A stretch of DNA of 64,000 nucleotides from Bacteroidia bacterium (lineage in GTDB: Bacteria > Bacteroidota > Bacteroidia > Chitinophagales > UBA2359): NCBI GenBank assembly GCA_030427245.1, contig JAUHXA010000018.1, positions 1 to 64,000 of the forward strand. Reading direction: 5' to 3'. Numbering within the stretch: position 1 is the stretch's first letter; each line of letters begins with the position of its first letter. The notes under the pieces are model-generated. The model was given only the letters and a program-made list of their open reading frames with translations. It was not told the DNA's origin and did not search any database. The position numbers were made by a program, and so were the translations under genes. Positions 27,202 to 35,920 of the stretch are shown here, piece after piece.

Positions 27202-28098
27202 ATGAACTACTCTTCAACAGAAAAAATCGAATTAAGAAAAATCAGAGATTTTAGTGGCCACATCAATGCTGCAGCCTCATTCACTCGCCAAAACCTCCTA
27301 CCAATGCTGAAAATTTTGGTACAGGTAGCGGGTGTTTATATACTTTTAGGCTTGCTCATAATGATGGCAAGTTTTTACTTCGGCTTAGCGGACTTGATGA
27401 ATATTACTCATGTAGATGAGCTTGAAGCTTTCAATATCAACTTCGGTTTATTGGGAGTGGTTACTTTATTAGCCATCATTTTTTTCATGATTGCCAGTGT
27501 TTTCTATACAGCTGCTACTTACCGATATATTTTGGAGTATGCTATTAGAGACGACTATAATAACCTCACTGATACCGACATTAAGCGCTACTTGAGTAGA
27601 GACAGCAAAATCGTGTTTTTCACCTATTTAGGCTTGTTTGGAATAGGATTTTTGTCCATCTTTTTAGCCCTTATTCCTATTCTCGGCGCATTGGCAGTGT
27701 TTTTTGGGTGGATATATTTTATGATACCTATCTCCTTCATCTTCCTTTTGAGAATTCACGAAAAATTGGGTTTTATGGATTCCATAAAAAGGGCTCAGTT
27801 CTTGGTAAAAGGCTATTGGTGGCAGACTCTTGGCTTGTATTTCGTAACAGGTCTTATTGTCTATAGTGTCAGTGCCGTACCAAGTCTATTCTCCAATTTT
27901 GGTTTTGGAATAGGTACAATGCTTAACTCCGATGAGTTGGGTAAACTTCTATTCGGCATATTTTACATCATTTCTATCATGGTGAGCATTGTGACAAGTG
28001 TGGTCTTTTCTATTGTCATTGCTTTCCGCTATTTCAGTCTTTTAGAAATTAAGGAAGGTCACAATATGATGGACAGAATACAGGATATTGGAGAATAA
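27202..28098 (+). CDS. Polytopic membrane protein (glycerophosphodiesterase membrane-domain-like)
   Basis: The 298-residue protein has a cytoplasmic N-terminus (KIELRKIRDFSGHINAAASF) and about six membrane segments, including ILGALAVFFGWIYFMIPISF and FYIISIMVSIVTSVVFSIVI. A conserved loop FMDSIKRAQFLVKGYWWQT matches proteins annotated as glycerophosphoryl diester phosphodiesterase membrane domain. No catalytic residues are apparent. The gene begins 18 bp after the degenerate ATPase gene, so the two are almost certainly co-transcribed and may form a complex. Confidence 0.7.
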   Translation: MNYSSTEKIELRKIRDFSGHINAAASFTRQNLLPMLKILVQVAGVYILLGLLIMMASFYFGLADLMNITHVDELEAFNINFGLLGVVTLLAIIFFMIASVFYTAATYRYILEYAIRDDYNNLTDTDIKRYLSRDSKIVFFTYLGLFGIGFLSIFLALIPILGALAVFFGWIYFMIPISFIFLLRIHEKLGFMDSIKRAQFLVKGYWWQTLGLYFVTGLIVYSVSAVPSLFSNFGFGIGTMLNSDELGKLLFGIFYIISIMVSIVTSVVFSIVIAFRYFSLLEIKEGHNMMDRIQDIGE

Positions 28099-28100
28099 GG

Positions 28101-28127
28101 CAAATCGAAGCAATACTTTGTAAGCGA
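28101..28127 (+). repeat. 27-bp repeat, copy 1 (with 28977-29003)
   Basis: This copy and the one at 28977-29003 agree at 24 of 27 positions, with the common core CAATACTTTGTAAGCGA. They are direct repeats that bracket the GDSL lipoprotein gene. Confidence 0.75.
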
Positions 28128-28182
28128 GTATTAAAAATTAATTTGTAATCTATACTCTATGTAAAGCACGTTTAGACTTGTC

Positions 28183-28896
28183 TTATTGTGTCATCATTTC
28201 CTTCACTCCCTCCAACATTTCTTCTACCCACAATCCATACATTTCACCCGAAGGATGCAAGCCATCATTTGCTGTCAAGGCAGGATTCTCTTTGGCTTGA
28301 CGTGAAATAGGAGTGATATCGAAATAACGAATTTCGTACTTGTCGGTGATTTCCTTATTGACCGCATTGAATGCATCAACAGCAGCTCCAATAGCTTCTT
28401 CATTTGATGCGCCAAAAGGCGTAACTCCATAATCGGGAATAGACACCACAAAAACCTTGTCTTTGTTGTCTCCCGCCAACTTTACCGCTTTTAGCAAAAG
28501 CTGTTCAAACTCCACTCTATATTCTTCAATGCTCCGCCCTTGATACTGATTGTTCACACCAATCAAAAGCGAAACGAGGTCGAAATTAGAAATTAAATTG
28601 GCTTCTGTAATAGCATTCTTTAAATTGCCAGTAGTCCAACCCGTTTGAGCAATGATTCGAGGTGCTTCCACTTCAATTTCTGCTGCCCTCAAGCCTTGAA
28701 TCAACTGAACTGGCCAACGTTCTGACACTTCAACAGATTCGCCAATCGTGTAAGAATCTCCCAAAGCAAGGTAGAAAATAGCCGAATTTTCATTTTCGGG
28801 GGGAATTGGAGTCATGTTTGTTGTATTTTCTTTTTTGCAAGTAGCCTGTAAAAATAACAGAGATAAAAGTAAGATAAAAATACTTGATTGCCGCAT
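28183..28896 (-). CDS. SGNH/GDSL hydrolase lipoprotein
   Basis: The 237-residue protein has a lipoprotein signal (LLSLLFLQATCKK) and the SGNH blocks in order: block I YLALGDSYTIGE with the nucleophile Ser, block III LIGVNNQYQG and block V DGLHPSGEMYG with the catalytic Asp and His. Block II is probably QTGWTTGNL. It is an outer-envelope esterase or lipase-like enzyme. The substrate is unknown. It stands alone between two copies of a 27-bp direct repeat. Confidence 0.9.
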   Translation of the reverse strand: MRQSSIFILLLSLLFLQATCKKENTTNMTPIPPENENSAIFYLALGDSYTIGESVEVSERWPVQLIQGLRAAEIEVEAPRIIAQTGWTTGNLKNAITEANLISNFDLVSLLIGVNNQYQGRSIEEYRVEFEQLLLKAVKLAGDNKDKVFVVSIPDYGVTPFGASNEEAIGAAVDAFNAVNKEITDKYEIRYFDITPISRQAKENPALTANDGLHPSGEMYGLWVEEMLEGVKEMMTQ

Positions 28897-28976
28897 AAAT
28901 TATTTCTTTTTGTATATTGATACATAGTTCGCCATTAAAAGCTCCAAACCCCTTCAAATGTTTACAACAACTTAGA

Positions 28977-29003
28977 CAAATTCAAACAATACTTTGTAAG
29001 CGA
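28977..29003 (+). repeat. 27-bp repeat, copy 2 (with 28101-28127)
   Basis: This is the second copy of the direct repeat that brackets the GDSL gene. It lies in the short gap before the next lipoprotein gene. Confidence 0.75.
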
Positions 29004-29178
29004 ATTATTTGAGTATTACAAATGGCTAATTTAATTTTTTAGTTTGCCCAGTAGTATTTTTTTGACCAACAATTGAGAATCCATGAAAAAAATAAATTTC
29101 AAAACTCCCCTATTCGAAATTTCAAACCGCTTGACTAAGAAGCAGTTTTTTCATTCTGGCTCATTTAATATTTATACA

Positions 29179-29943
29179 ATGTTTATCATCTCTTTTTGGC
29201 TCACGCTTTTGGGCTGTTCTACCATGCCCAAAGAACGCCCGAATGATTTCAGTATTCGGCTCAGCGATCATGGCGGCATGTTGCCCTCAGGCTACAGCAT
29301 CGAACTTTCCAACGACAGTTCCTATATCGAGTACCATGTTTTTAATGCTCGCAACAAAGTCTATTTTCAGCTCACCGACAAGGAGTTGGACAACATTTAT
29401 CAAGTCTGTGTCAAGCAAAAATTTGATATCATCAAAGAAAAAAAGGAAATGGTCTATGACAGAGGCGGTACCAGCATCAACCTCAATGCAAACGGAAAAC
29501 ACATCCAAAAAAGCGATGCAGGTACAAGCTTTATTCGTAAAAAACACGCCAAAAGATTTGGCAAAGTCGAAGGCATGATTCGAAAAATGGCTCGTGAAAA
29601 AACAGACGTTCTTAAGCGCATCATTCCTGTACACATTGCGGATAGTTTGTTGACAGATTCGACCTTTCTACACATTCATGTCAATCAGGGAGGCTTCACC
29701 AGTTTCGGCTTCAACAGCGAAAAAGACGGTGAACAAAACCAGATAGAAGTGCCTTTCTATTTGGGTGACAACCATGTTTCTGCAAGTTTGGTAGAAGCAG
29801 GTGAAAAAAAATACCGACGACAAGTTTTTGCTACCAATCAATTCACTGTTCACATTGCAGACTCTACTCAACAATTGTATTTGCAGAAAGAAGGAGAGCA
29901 AATTATTTTGAATTCAGGCGAAAATAATGAGGTCAAGGAATAA
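29179..29943 (+). CDS. Hypothetical lipoprotein
   Basis: ATG 29179 gives a compact lipoprotein signal (MFIISFWLTLLGCS). The frame is open from 29083, but the extra residues are polar and would bury the signal. The 254-residue protein has a beta-rich region (FSIRLSDHGGMLPSGYSIEL, then VYFQLTDKELDNIYQV) and a basic middle (KKHAKRFGKVEGMIRKMAR). I do not recognise the family. It is followed 54 bp later by a co-oriented exported helical protein, so the two may be one operon. Confidence 0.65.
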   Translation: MFIISFWLTLLGCSTMPKERPNDFSIRLSDHGGMLPSGYSIELSNDSSYIEYHVFNARNKVYFQLTDKELDNIYQVCVKQKFDIIKEKKEMVYDRGGTSINLNANGKHIQKSDAGTSFIRKKHAKRFGKVEGMIRKMAREKTDVLKRIIPVHIADSLLTDSTFLHIHVNQGGFTSFGFNSEKDGEQNQIEVPFYLGDNHVSASLVEAGEKKYRRQVFATNQFTVHIADSTQQLYLQKEGEQIILNSGENNEVKE

Positions 29944-29997
29944 TTTTTTCACCCAATTTAGCGATATTTAAGAGCCTGTAAAACCAAAACTTCAAAC

Positions 29998-32379
29998 ATG
30001 AATAATTCCCTAAAATATCTATTGCATTTATCTTTTCTTTTCTCTATTTACCTCATTCCAACAAACATTTACACCTGTAGTGATTTTCCAATGACCGAAG
30101 ATTATCGCTACAATCTATTCAATCCTACTACTGCCGACTTGCAGCAATACCGTCCATTTTATTTTACCACCGATTTTTTGAATCCAGGCATTCCAGAACT
30201 TATTGAAGCGGGTATCAACGACAACTTGAAGGAATGGGCAAATTATTTGGAAAATGAGGTAAGCGTTAGCGATATCCAAAAATTTCTATATGGATATAAA
30301 TTTAAGCCCAGTGATGCAGAGTATGTCAATTTGGAAGCTGTCAAAAGCAAAAGTATTTACCAATACAAATTGGTCAAACATTTGGTAGAGAAAGAAGACA
30401 AGGCGACTTTGGATTACATGCTCTATGCCAAAGAAATAGAAAAAGCATTGGAAATTGGCGGTGCTTGGACAGATGAGGAATTGGCCAAACCGACCCTTCA
30501 AAAACTCATTGACCTCGCCAAAAATGCCTATCCAGAAGTTCATCCAAACCTTCAGTTGCGATATGGTTATCAAATGGTTGTACTTGCACGATATTTAGAA
30601 GACTACAAGCAAGCAGTCGTCTTATATGAAGAATTCGTCAAGCCTCTTCAAAGTGAAAGCATTGTCAGATATTGGGCAATGCTGCACCGAGCTACCGCAT
30701 TATATCACATCAATTTACAAGCCGCAGCCGATTACAATTTTGCAATGTCCTTCAAAAATGCACCCAACAAACGACATCGTGCCTATCAAGGTTTTGAAGG
30801 AAAGGATATGAAGGCGAGTTTAGCATTTGCCAAAAACAGCCAAGAAAAGGCCGCCCTTTGGCTCATGAAAGGCATCAAAAATCCAGGCAGAGCTTTAGAA
30901 AGTCTCAACAATGTTTATACCCTTGCACCCAAAATGCCCGAATTGAATCTGCTCATCACACGTGAAATCAACAAACTCGAAGATTGGCTTTTGACCCCCG
31001 AGTACACAGGTTTTGTAGCGGCAAGTACTAATATCAATTACGATGAAATCAATCAGGAAAATCGAGAAAGCGACCGAAAGTATTTGGATAGAATCGCCAG
31101 TTTTGTTGACAAAGGCATCCTAAGCGGCAATGTTCACAACCTCGCTTTTTGGCATCTTTCGGCGGCCTATTTGGCTTTTATGCAGGACAATTACCTAAAA
31201 GCCAATACTCATTTGCAGCAAGCCGAAACAGCAAAAGGTACAACCGAAGTCATCCAAAACCAAATCTACCTCACTCGCATTATGGCTTTTGCCAATGATT
31301 ATGGAGGAATATCAGAAGAGGCAGAGACCCAGTTATTTCAAGCTTTAAAATGGCTTCAGAAAAATTACTTAAACGAGAAACCCAAAAGCAGTGAGTTCGG
31401 TTTTGGAAGTTTGAACACTTACGACAAAGTGATGTATGCTTTGGCAGCTCGTTACGAAAAAAATGATGAAATCTACAAAGCTGCCATGTACCTCTCACAG
31501 CCCGACGAACTACTTCGGTCCCCTACAAAAGAATTTATTGGCTCTATTTACACCGACTACTTCTTCTACCTCAACGAAAAAGCCAATACCAAAGACTTGG
31601 AAAAATTACTTCAATTCATTGTCAAAGAAAACCCAACACCCTACGAACAGTTTTTGGCTCAAAAAGTGGCCAAAGATAAAAATAGAATACTCGACTTATT
31701 AGGCACAAAGTACTTGCGTGAGGACAAATTGGAAGAAGCATTGGTGGTGTTTGAACAAATTCCCGAAAAATACTGGAAAAGCGGGGCTTTTGAATACGAT
31801 TTTTATTTGGCAGCCAATCCCTTTTACGCCGATTTTTACAATGGTCACAAGCCCACCGTAGGTGATACAATACAATATACCAAACCCGAATTTGTATCAG
31901 AAATGTTGGCTATGAAAGCCATTGCAGCAGAAGGAGGACTGGATGAAGCTACTTGCAACTTTTTGATTGCCAATGGTTACTACAATATGACTTTTTATGG
32001 AAATTCTTGGATGTTGGTGCGTTATTGGTGGACCAATGCTTGGGAATACAGCTTGGGAGAAACCGCAAGCGGCAAAAATTACGACGATGTTGCCAATTTT
32101 TACGGCTGTACTCGTGCCAAAACCTACTACGAAAAAGCGGCAGAAACGGCAAGTACATGTAGTTTTTCAGCTTTATGTTACCGAATGGCTGGCAAGTGTG
32201 ATTACCGTCAAGAATTGTTTGAAAAAACGCTGGCAGCAGATAATCCCTGGGATCGTGAAGAACCCCAATTCAAAGACAATTATTACTACAACCTTCTACG
32301 AAGTAATTTTTCGGAATACTACGATAAGTTGATTGACGACTGTACTTCTATTCGAGATTTTGTAGCCTGGGGGGATTAA
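29998..32379 (+). CDS. Large exported alpha-helical (TPR-like) protein
   Basis: The 793-residue protein has a signal peptide (core YLLHLSFLFSIYLIPTNIYT) followed by a mature domain that is almost entirely helical, with pairs such as YLEDYKQAVVLYEEFVKPLQ and KLEEALVVFEQIPEKYW that resemble tetratricopeptide repeats. A Cys- and Tyr-rich end (CTRAKTYYEKAAETASTCSF) may be disulphide-linked. No catalytic motif is visible. The family is known to me only as hypothetical Bacteroidota proteins. A scaffold role in the periplasm is inferred. Confidence 0.75.
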   Translation: MNNSLKYLLHLSFLFSIYLIPTNIYTCSDFPMTEDYRYNLFNPTTADLQQYRPFYFTTDFLNPGIPELIEAGINDNLKEWANYLENEVSVSDIQKFLYGYKFKPSDAEYVNLEAVKSKSIYQYKLVKHLVEKEDKATLDYMLYAKEIEKALEIGGAWTDEELAKPTLQKLIDLAKNAYPEVHPNLQLRYGYQMVVLARYLEDYKQAVVLYEEFVKPLQSESIVRYWAMLHRATALYHINLQAAADYNFAMSFKNAPNKRHRAYQGFEGKDMKASLAFAKNSQEKAALWLMKGIKNPGRALESLNNVYTLAPKMPELNLLITREINKLEDWLLTPEYTGFVAASTNINYDEINQENRESDRKYLDRIASFVDKGILSGNVHNLAFWHLSAAYLAFMQDNYLKANTHLQQAETAKGTTEVIQNQIYLTRIMAFANDYGGISEEAETQLFQALKWLQKNYLNEKPKSSEFGFGSLNTYDKVMYALAARYEKNDEIYKAAMYLSQPDELLRSPTKEFIGSIYTDYFFYLNEKANTKDLEKLLQFIVKENPTPYEQFLAQKVAKDKNRILDLLGTKYLREDKLEEALVVFEQIPEKYWKSGAFEYDFYLAANPFYADFYNGHKPTVGDTIQYTKPEFVSEMLAMKAIAAEGGLDEATCNFLIANGYYNMTFYGNSWMLVRYWWTNAWEYSLGETASGKNYDDVANFYGCTRAKTYYEKAAETASTCSFSALCYRMAGKCDYRQELFEKTLAADNPWDREEPQFKDNYYYNLLRSNFSEYYDKLIDDCTSIRDFVAWGD

Positions 32380-32390
32380 ATTCCTCGACT

Positions 32391-33332
32391 TCACAATCTA
32401 CAAACAACCTTTAAATTATCTACTCCAAAAGTCTCTACCACGAACCCCCAATCCTCCACTTTCGCAATCCCCAACAGACAACCTCCACCACCTGCACCAC
32501 ACAACTTTAATGCGTATCGCTCTGATAGTATGCCATTTTTCCAGTGGGTTTTAAAATCAGGAGGAACCATTCGGTCGAAGTTTGCAAGTTGCCGAAAAGA
32601 AAGTGCTTGAAAGTGTTTGAAAAGTTTATTTCCTTTTCCCTTCAAAAAATCGTTAATACATTTTTTATTCATGTACTTCAAATCTTTTTTACAAAACCTC
32701 TTAAAATAAGGTTCTTCCTTCAACTGCTTCAAAAAGTACGCTACCAAAGGCCCTGTTTCTCTCTGCAATCGTGTATCCACCAAAAACAAAACGACCTCTC
32801 CTTCTTGCTTCAAATCTATTTCTACCGTCTGAATACCTTTCGAGGTTTTCAGTACTGCTTGATTCAAATAACACACCAAAGGGTCAAAGCCCGAACTCTG
32901 TCCATGAAAATGAGATTCCAACACCGCAAACTCCTGCTGCAAAGCCTCCAGAGAATCCGACTTTATTTTTTCAGCTGATTCCTTACCGTATCGGCTCACG
33001 ACACCCGCCACAACAGCCCCCGAACTACCCAGACCATAACCTTTCGGAATATTAGAGTCAAAAAAGAGATGTTTTTTCAAATCTCTTTCAAAGGACTCTA
33101 AATCAATCTCTAAAGATAATTTTCTTTCGCTTTGAAGGACTTTAATAGCTCTTGCAAACTTCTTCAAAGCAAGCATTGACCATGCTTGCTGCTCTTTCCA
33201 CTTGCCTTTATCTTTTTCGATAGGAAACTGAAAATGACCTTGGTAAGTAGGGAAAGGCACAGCAAGCCCACTACCACCTACTACCACGCTGTATTCACCA
33301 AACAGTAATATTTTGGACGAAAAGTATTGCAT
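32391..33332 (-). CDS. GHMP kinase, mevalonate kinase-like
   Basis: I start at ATG 33332, because the longer frame (33497) would overlap the divergent MaoC gene and adds sequence before the family's usual opening. The 313-residue protein starts SSKILLFGEYSVVVGG, has the GHMP ATP loop PKGYGLGSSGAVVAG, the mevalonate-kinase-type segment ESHFHGQSSGFDPL (catalytic Asp), and the C-terminal GAGGGGC motif. It likely phosphorylates mevalonate in isoprenoid synthesis. No other pathway gene is in the window, so the substrate call rests on the protein alone. Confidence 0.85.
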   Translation of the reverse strand: MQYFSSKILLFGEYSVVVGGSGLAVPFPTYQGHFQFPIEKDKGKWKEQQAWSMLALKKFARAIKVLQSERKLSLEIDLESFERDLKKHLFFDSNIPKGYGLGSSGAVVAGVVSRYGKESAEKIKSDSLEALQQEFAVLESHFHGQSSGFDPLVCYLNQAVLKTSKGIQTVEIDLKQEGEVVLFLVDTRLQRETGPLVAYFLKQLKEEPYFKRFCKKDLKYMNKKCINDFLKGKGNKLFKHFQALSFRQLANFDRMVPPDFKTHWKNGILSERYALKLCGAGGGGCLLGIAKVEDWGFVVETFGVDNLKVVCRL

Positions 33333-33377
33333 CGCTTTTTTAGAATCAAATTTCCGAAAATTTGTGAAACTATTGGG

Positions 33378-33385
33378 TAAATTTG
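33378..33385 (+). promoter_or_regulatory. Possible -7 box (TAAATTTG) for the MaoC gene
   Basis: The octamer matches TAnnTTTG 31 bp before the MaoC ATG, within the 84-bp divergent gap to the kinase gene. No good -33 element is seen. Confidence 0.3.
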
Positions 33386-33416
33386 CCTTCCAAGCAATAA
33401 CAAAAAAATAATACAA

Positions 33417-33872
33417 ATGGAATTTAAAAATTTTGCAGAGTTTAAAGGAATGGAAGGCAAACAATTGCCTGTTAGCGAGTGGATTACTGTCACTCAAGAA
33501 ATGATAAACGCCTTTGCGGAAGCTACTTTAGATTTTCAGTGGATTCACATTGATGTAGAAAAAGCCAACAAATTTTCCCCTTTCAAAACTCCTATTGCCC
33601 ACGGTTTTATGTCGGTTTCACTTTTATCGAAGTTTGTGGAAAGTGTAGTGGTCATCAAAAGTGCTAAAATGGGCATCAATTATGGATTGAACAAAGTTCG
33701 CTTTCCCCATCACGTAGCAGTTAATAGCAAGCTGCGAGCAAAAATCACTGTTGCCAAAATAGAGGACTATGCTGAAAATGCCATCAAAACTTTTTGGGAT
33801 TGTACAGTAGAAATTGAAGGGGTAGAAAAACCTGCTTGTGTAGGGCAGTTCATTACCTTGACTTTTGAATAG
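33417..33872 (+). CDS. MaoC family dehydratase
   Basis: The 151-residue hot-dog fold protein has the hydratase-2 signature (FAEATLDFQWIHIDVEKA, then PFKTPIAHGFMSVSLLS) with the catalytic Asp and His. The later GLNKVRFPHHV strand is also typical. It probably hydrates an enoyl-CoA or acts in polyketide/fatty-acid side reactions. Length is normal for stand-alone MaoC enzymes. It is divergent from the mevalonate kinase-like gene. Confidence 0.92.
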   Translation: MEFKNFAEFKGMEGKQLPVSEWITVTQEMINAFAEATLDFQWIHIDVEKANKFSPFKTPIAHGFMSVSLLSKFVESVVVIKSAKMGINYGLNKVRFPHHVAVNSKLRAKITVAKIEDYAENAIKTFWDCTVEIEGVEKPACVGQFITLTFE

Positions 33873-33943
33873 TCTGCTAAGAAATGAAAAAGGCAAAATA
33901 GTGTAATGGAAATTCTGCAATATCCTATTTTGCCATTTCACAA

Positions 33944-34843
33944 TCATTCAGTTGAATTTGTACTGGAAGCCTGAGTTTGAATTTCTTCTCGCTTCCGTTT
34001 CCACCTCCGATGCGTCCAAAGCCAATATTGGGGAGCTTCCCTGATTTCTTCTTCAAGCAATCGGGTATGTTTTTCGGTAATCTCACCATGAGCCGTTTGT
34101 TGTGGATGCTCCTCCACTGTCACAAATTCCATTTCATAATAGCCTCTTTTACGCTTTTTGATGTATCCAAACAATACAGGCATATTGTATTCTTTGGCAT
34201 ATTTTTCAGTCCCAAATAAGACAGCCGTATCTTGATTCAAAAATTCCATCCAATGTGCTCTAGTACTGGAAGAGGGAGATTGATCCGTACCAAAAAAATA
34301 GGCAACAGGGCGATTTTTGTTATCTGCAAAATACGCCTTTGTGTCTTTTTTAGAAACGAGGTCAACGCCGAATTTGGCGCGTGATTCTCGCAACTTTCGA
34401 TCAAAAAATGGATTGGAAAGAGAACTATAGACCCCCATCATCTGGTGAGGGATTTGAGGATTGGAACTTACCGCCATCATTTCCCAGTTATTGAAGTGTC
34501 CTGCTGTAACCAAAATACTCTGCCCCTCTTGATAGTATTTATCAAAAATTTCTGGATTGACAACCCTGCACCTTTCGATGATTTCTTCTTTCGAAATACT
34601 AAATATGCGTACTGATTCGACAATCAAATCACATAGATGTTGATAAAATTGTTTTCCAATACGCATTATTTCCTTGGGACTCTTATCGGGGAAGGAATTG
34701 TAAAGGTTCTGAAAGACCACTTTCTTGCGATACCCTACTACATAATACAGAATGACAAACAGAAGGTCGGAGATTCGCAACAATACTGCAATCGGAAGCA
34801 AAGAAAGCGGTTTGATAATTAAATAGAAAAGAATTCGACTCAT
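33944..34843 (-). CDS. Lysophospholipid acyltransferase (LpxL/HtrB family)
   Basis: The 299-residue protein has an N-terminal membrane helix (FYLIIKPLSLLPIAVLL) and the H-x4-E acyltransferase motif in VTAGHFNNWE at about 120-130. Family blocks LSNPFFDRKLRESRAKFG and YFFGTDQSPSSS follow, with a C-terminal QYWLWTHRRWK. It should add a secondary acyl chain to lipid A at the inner membrane. The gene starts 12 bp after the infC stop, so it is read as part of the thrS-infC transcript, where ribosomal protein genes would usually be. Confidence 0.9.
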   Translation of the reverse strand: MSRILFYLIIKPLSLLPIAVLLRISDLLFVILYYVVGYRKKVVFQNLYNSFPDKSPKEIMRIGKQFYQHLCDLIVESVRIFSISKEEIIERCRVVNPEIFDKYYQEGQSILVTAGHFNNWEMMAVSSNPQIPHQMMGVYSSLSNPFFDRKLRESRAKFGVDLVSKKDTKAYFADNKNRPVAYFFGTDQSPSSSTRAHWMEFLNQDTAVLFGTEKYAKEYNMPVLFGYIKKRKRGYYEMEFVTVEEHPQQTAHGEITEKHTRLLEEEIREAPQYWLWTHRRWKRKREEIQTQASSTNSTE

Positions 34844-34855
34844 GATGTGTGTGCC

Positions 34856-35605
34856 TTAATCTCTTGGTCGTTTATCTCCTTTTTTAATATACCTTTTTTT
34901 CTTCACACGTCTTTCTCGCTCTTCAGGCTGTTGAGATTCGTTAGACTCTGTAGATTCCATATCTAATTCATCTGCAATACTTTCCAGTGTGATTTTTTCG
35001 ACAGGTTTCTCTGGGCGTTTTGTAGTTTTTGCTGGTTTTTCAGGTTTCTTTTTCGGGACTTTTTTAGGGCTAATGAAAGCAAACATTCTCTTACCATCCA
35101 AACGAGGCATTTGCTCTAAAGCACCCCATTCACTCAATCGCTCTGCAAACTTCAAAAGTAATAATTCTCCTCTTTCTTTGAAGACAATAGCTCTACCTTT
35201 AAACTGAACATAAGCCTTTACCTTTGAGCCTTCTTGTAAAAAACGCTCTGCATGTTTAGATTTAAACTCAAAATCGTGATCATCTGTATTTGGTGTAAAC
35301 CTAATTTCCTTGACAACTGTTTTTTGGGTTTTCGCCTTGATTTCCTTTTCTTTACGCTTCTTTTCGTATAAGAATTTACTGTAATCTATTATTCTGCATA
35401 CAGGAGGGCGGGCAGTAGAAGCAATTTCTACGAGGTCTAAATTAAGGCGATAAGCCATTTTCAAAGCATCAGAGGTTCTAAATATCCCTGGTTCTACGTT
35501 TTCTCCAACTAATCGCACCTCTGGGACACGTATTCTTTCGTTAATTCGATGTTCAGGCCCCTTATTTTGAGGCATTCTGTTGGTTCTTCTTCTTGGTCTT
35601 GCCAA
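34856..35605 (-). CDS. infC: Translation initiation factor IF-3
   Basis: The 249-residue protein has the IF-3 N-domain ([20 protein letters not shown], then [17 protein letters not shown]) and C-domain ([19 protein letters not shown]). A stop codon directly precedes TTG 35605. Starting there gives the MARPRRR opening usual in Bacteroidota IF-3, so I accept a TTG start; ATG 35575 would remove it. Rare start codons on infC are known to allow autoregulation, because IF-3 rejects them. The C-terminus has about 70 extra Lys/Glu/Pro-rich residues ([16 protein letters not shown], then [15 protein letters not shown]). thrS lies upstream, but rpmI and rplT do not follow. Confidence 0.93.
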   Translation of the reverse strand: MARPRRRTNRMPQNKGPEHRINERIRVPEVRLVGENVEPGIFRTSDALKMAYRLNLDLVEIASTARPPVCRIIDYSKFLYEKKRKEKEIKAKTQKTVVKEIRFTPNTDDHDFEFKSKHAERFLQEGSKVKAYVQFKGRAIVFKERGELLLLKFAERLSEWGALEQMPRLDGKRMFAFISPKKVPKKKPEKPAKTTKRPEKPVEKITLESIADELDMESTESNESQQPEERERRVKKKRYIKKGDKRPRD

Positions 35606-35780
35606 TTATTATTATTATTTAAATGAAAAAAATAGGTTGCAATAGGAACATTGATTTTTAAATTATAGTTTCAATAAGTTAAATGTTTTATCAATAAGCC
35701 TACAAATATTAGACGAATATACGCTATAAAAGTTTTATTCGACCTTCTAATTTAATAAAAATTATCCACTTTTACAAAGT

Positions 35781-35915
35781 TTTGAACTTTGGACGAGAAA
35801 CCTGAGAACAGTAAAACCACACACAAAATACTGATAATCAACAATTCTAAATTCACATATTAAAAATTGTAAAATTTCGCATCTCACCTCGCTCCTTTCT
35901 CGTCCAAAGTCTAAA
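35781..35915. repeat. Inverted repeat in the thrS-infC gap
   Basis: Arm 35781-35800 and the reverse complement of 35896-35915 agree at 18 of 20 positions (shared core CTTTGGACGAGAAA). The arms belong to a motif family also seen at 58605 and 63248. The right arm is 5 bp after the thrS stop. No further gene is visible in 35606-35920. Confidence 0.75.
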
Positions 35916-35920
35916 CAAAT

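Noticed and set aside
33333..33497. N-terminal extension of the mevalonate kinase-like protein
   Set aside because: It would overlap the MaoC gene on the other strand and the kinase fold begins at the Met at 33332.
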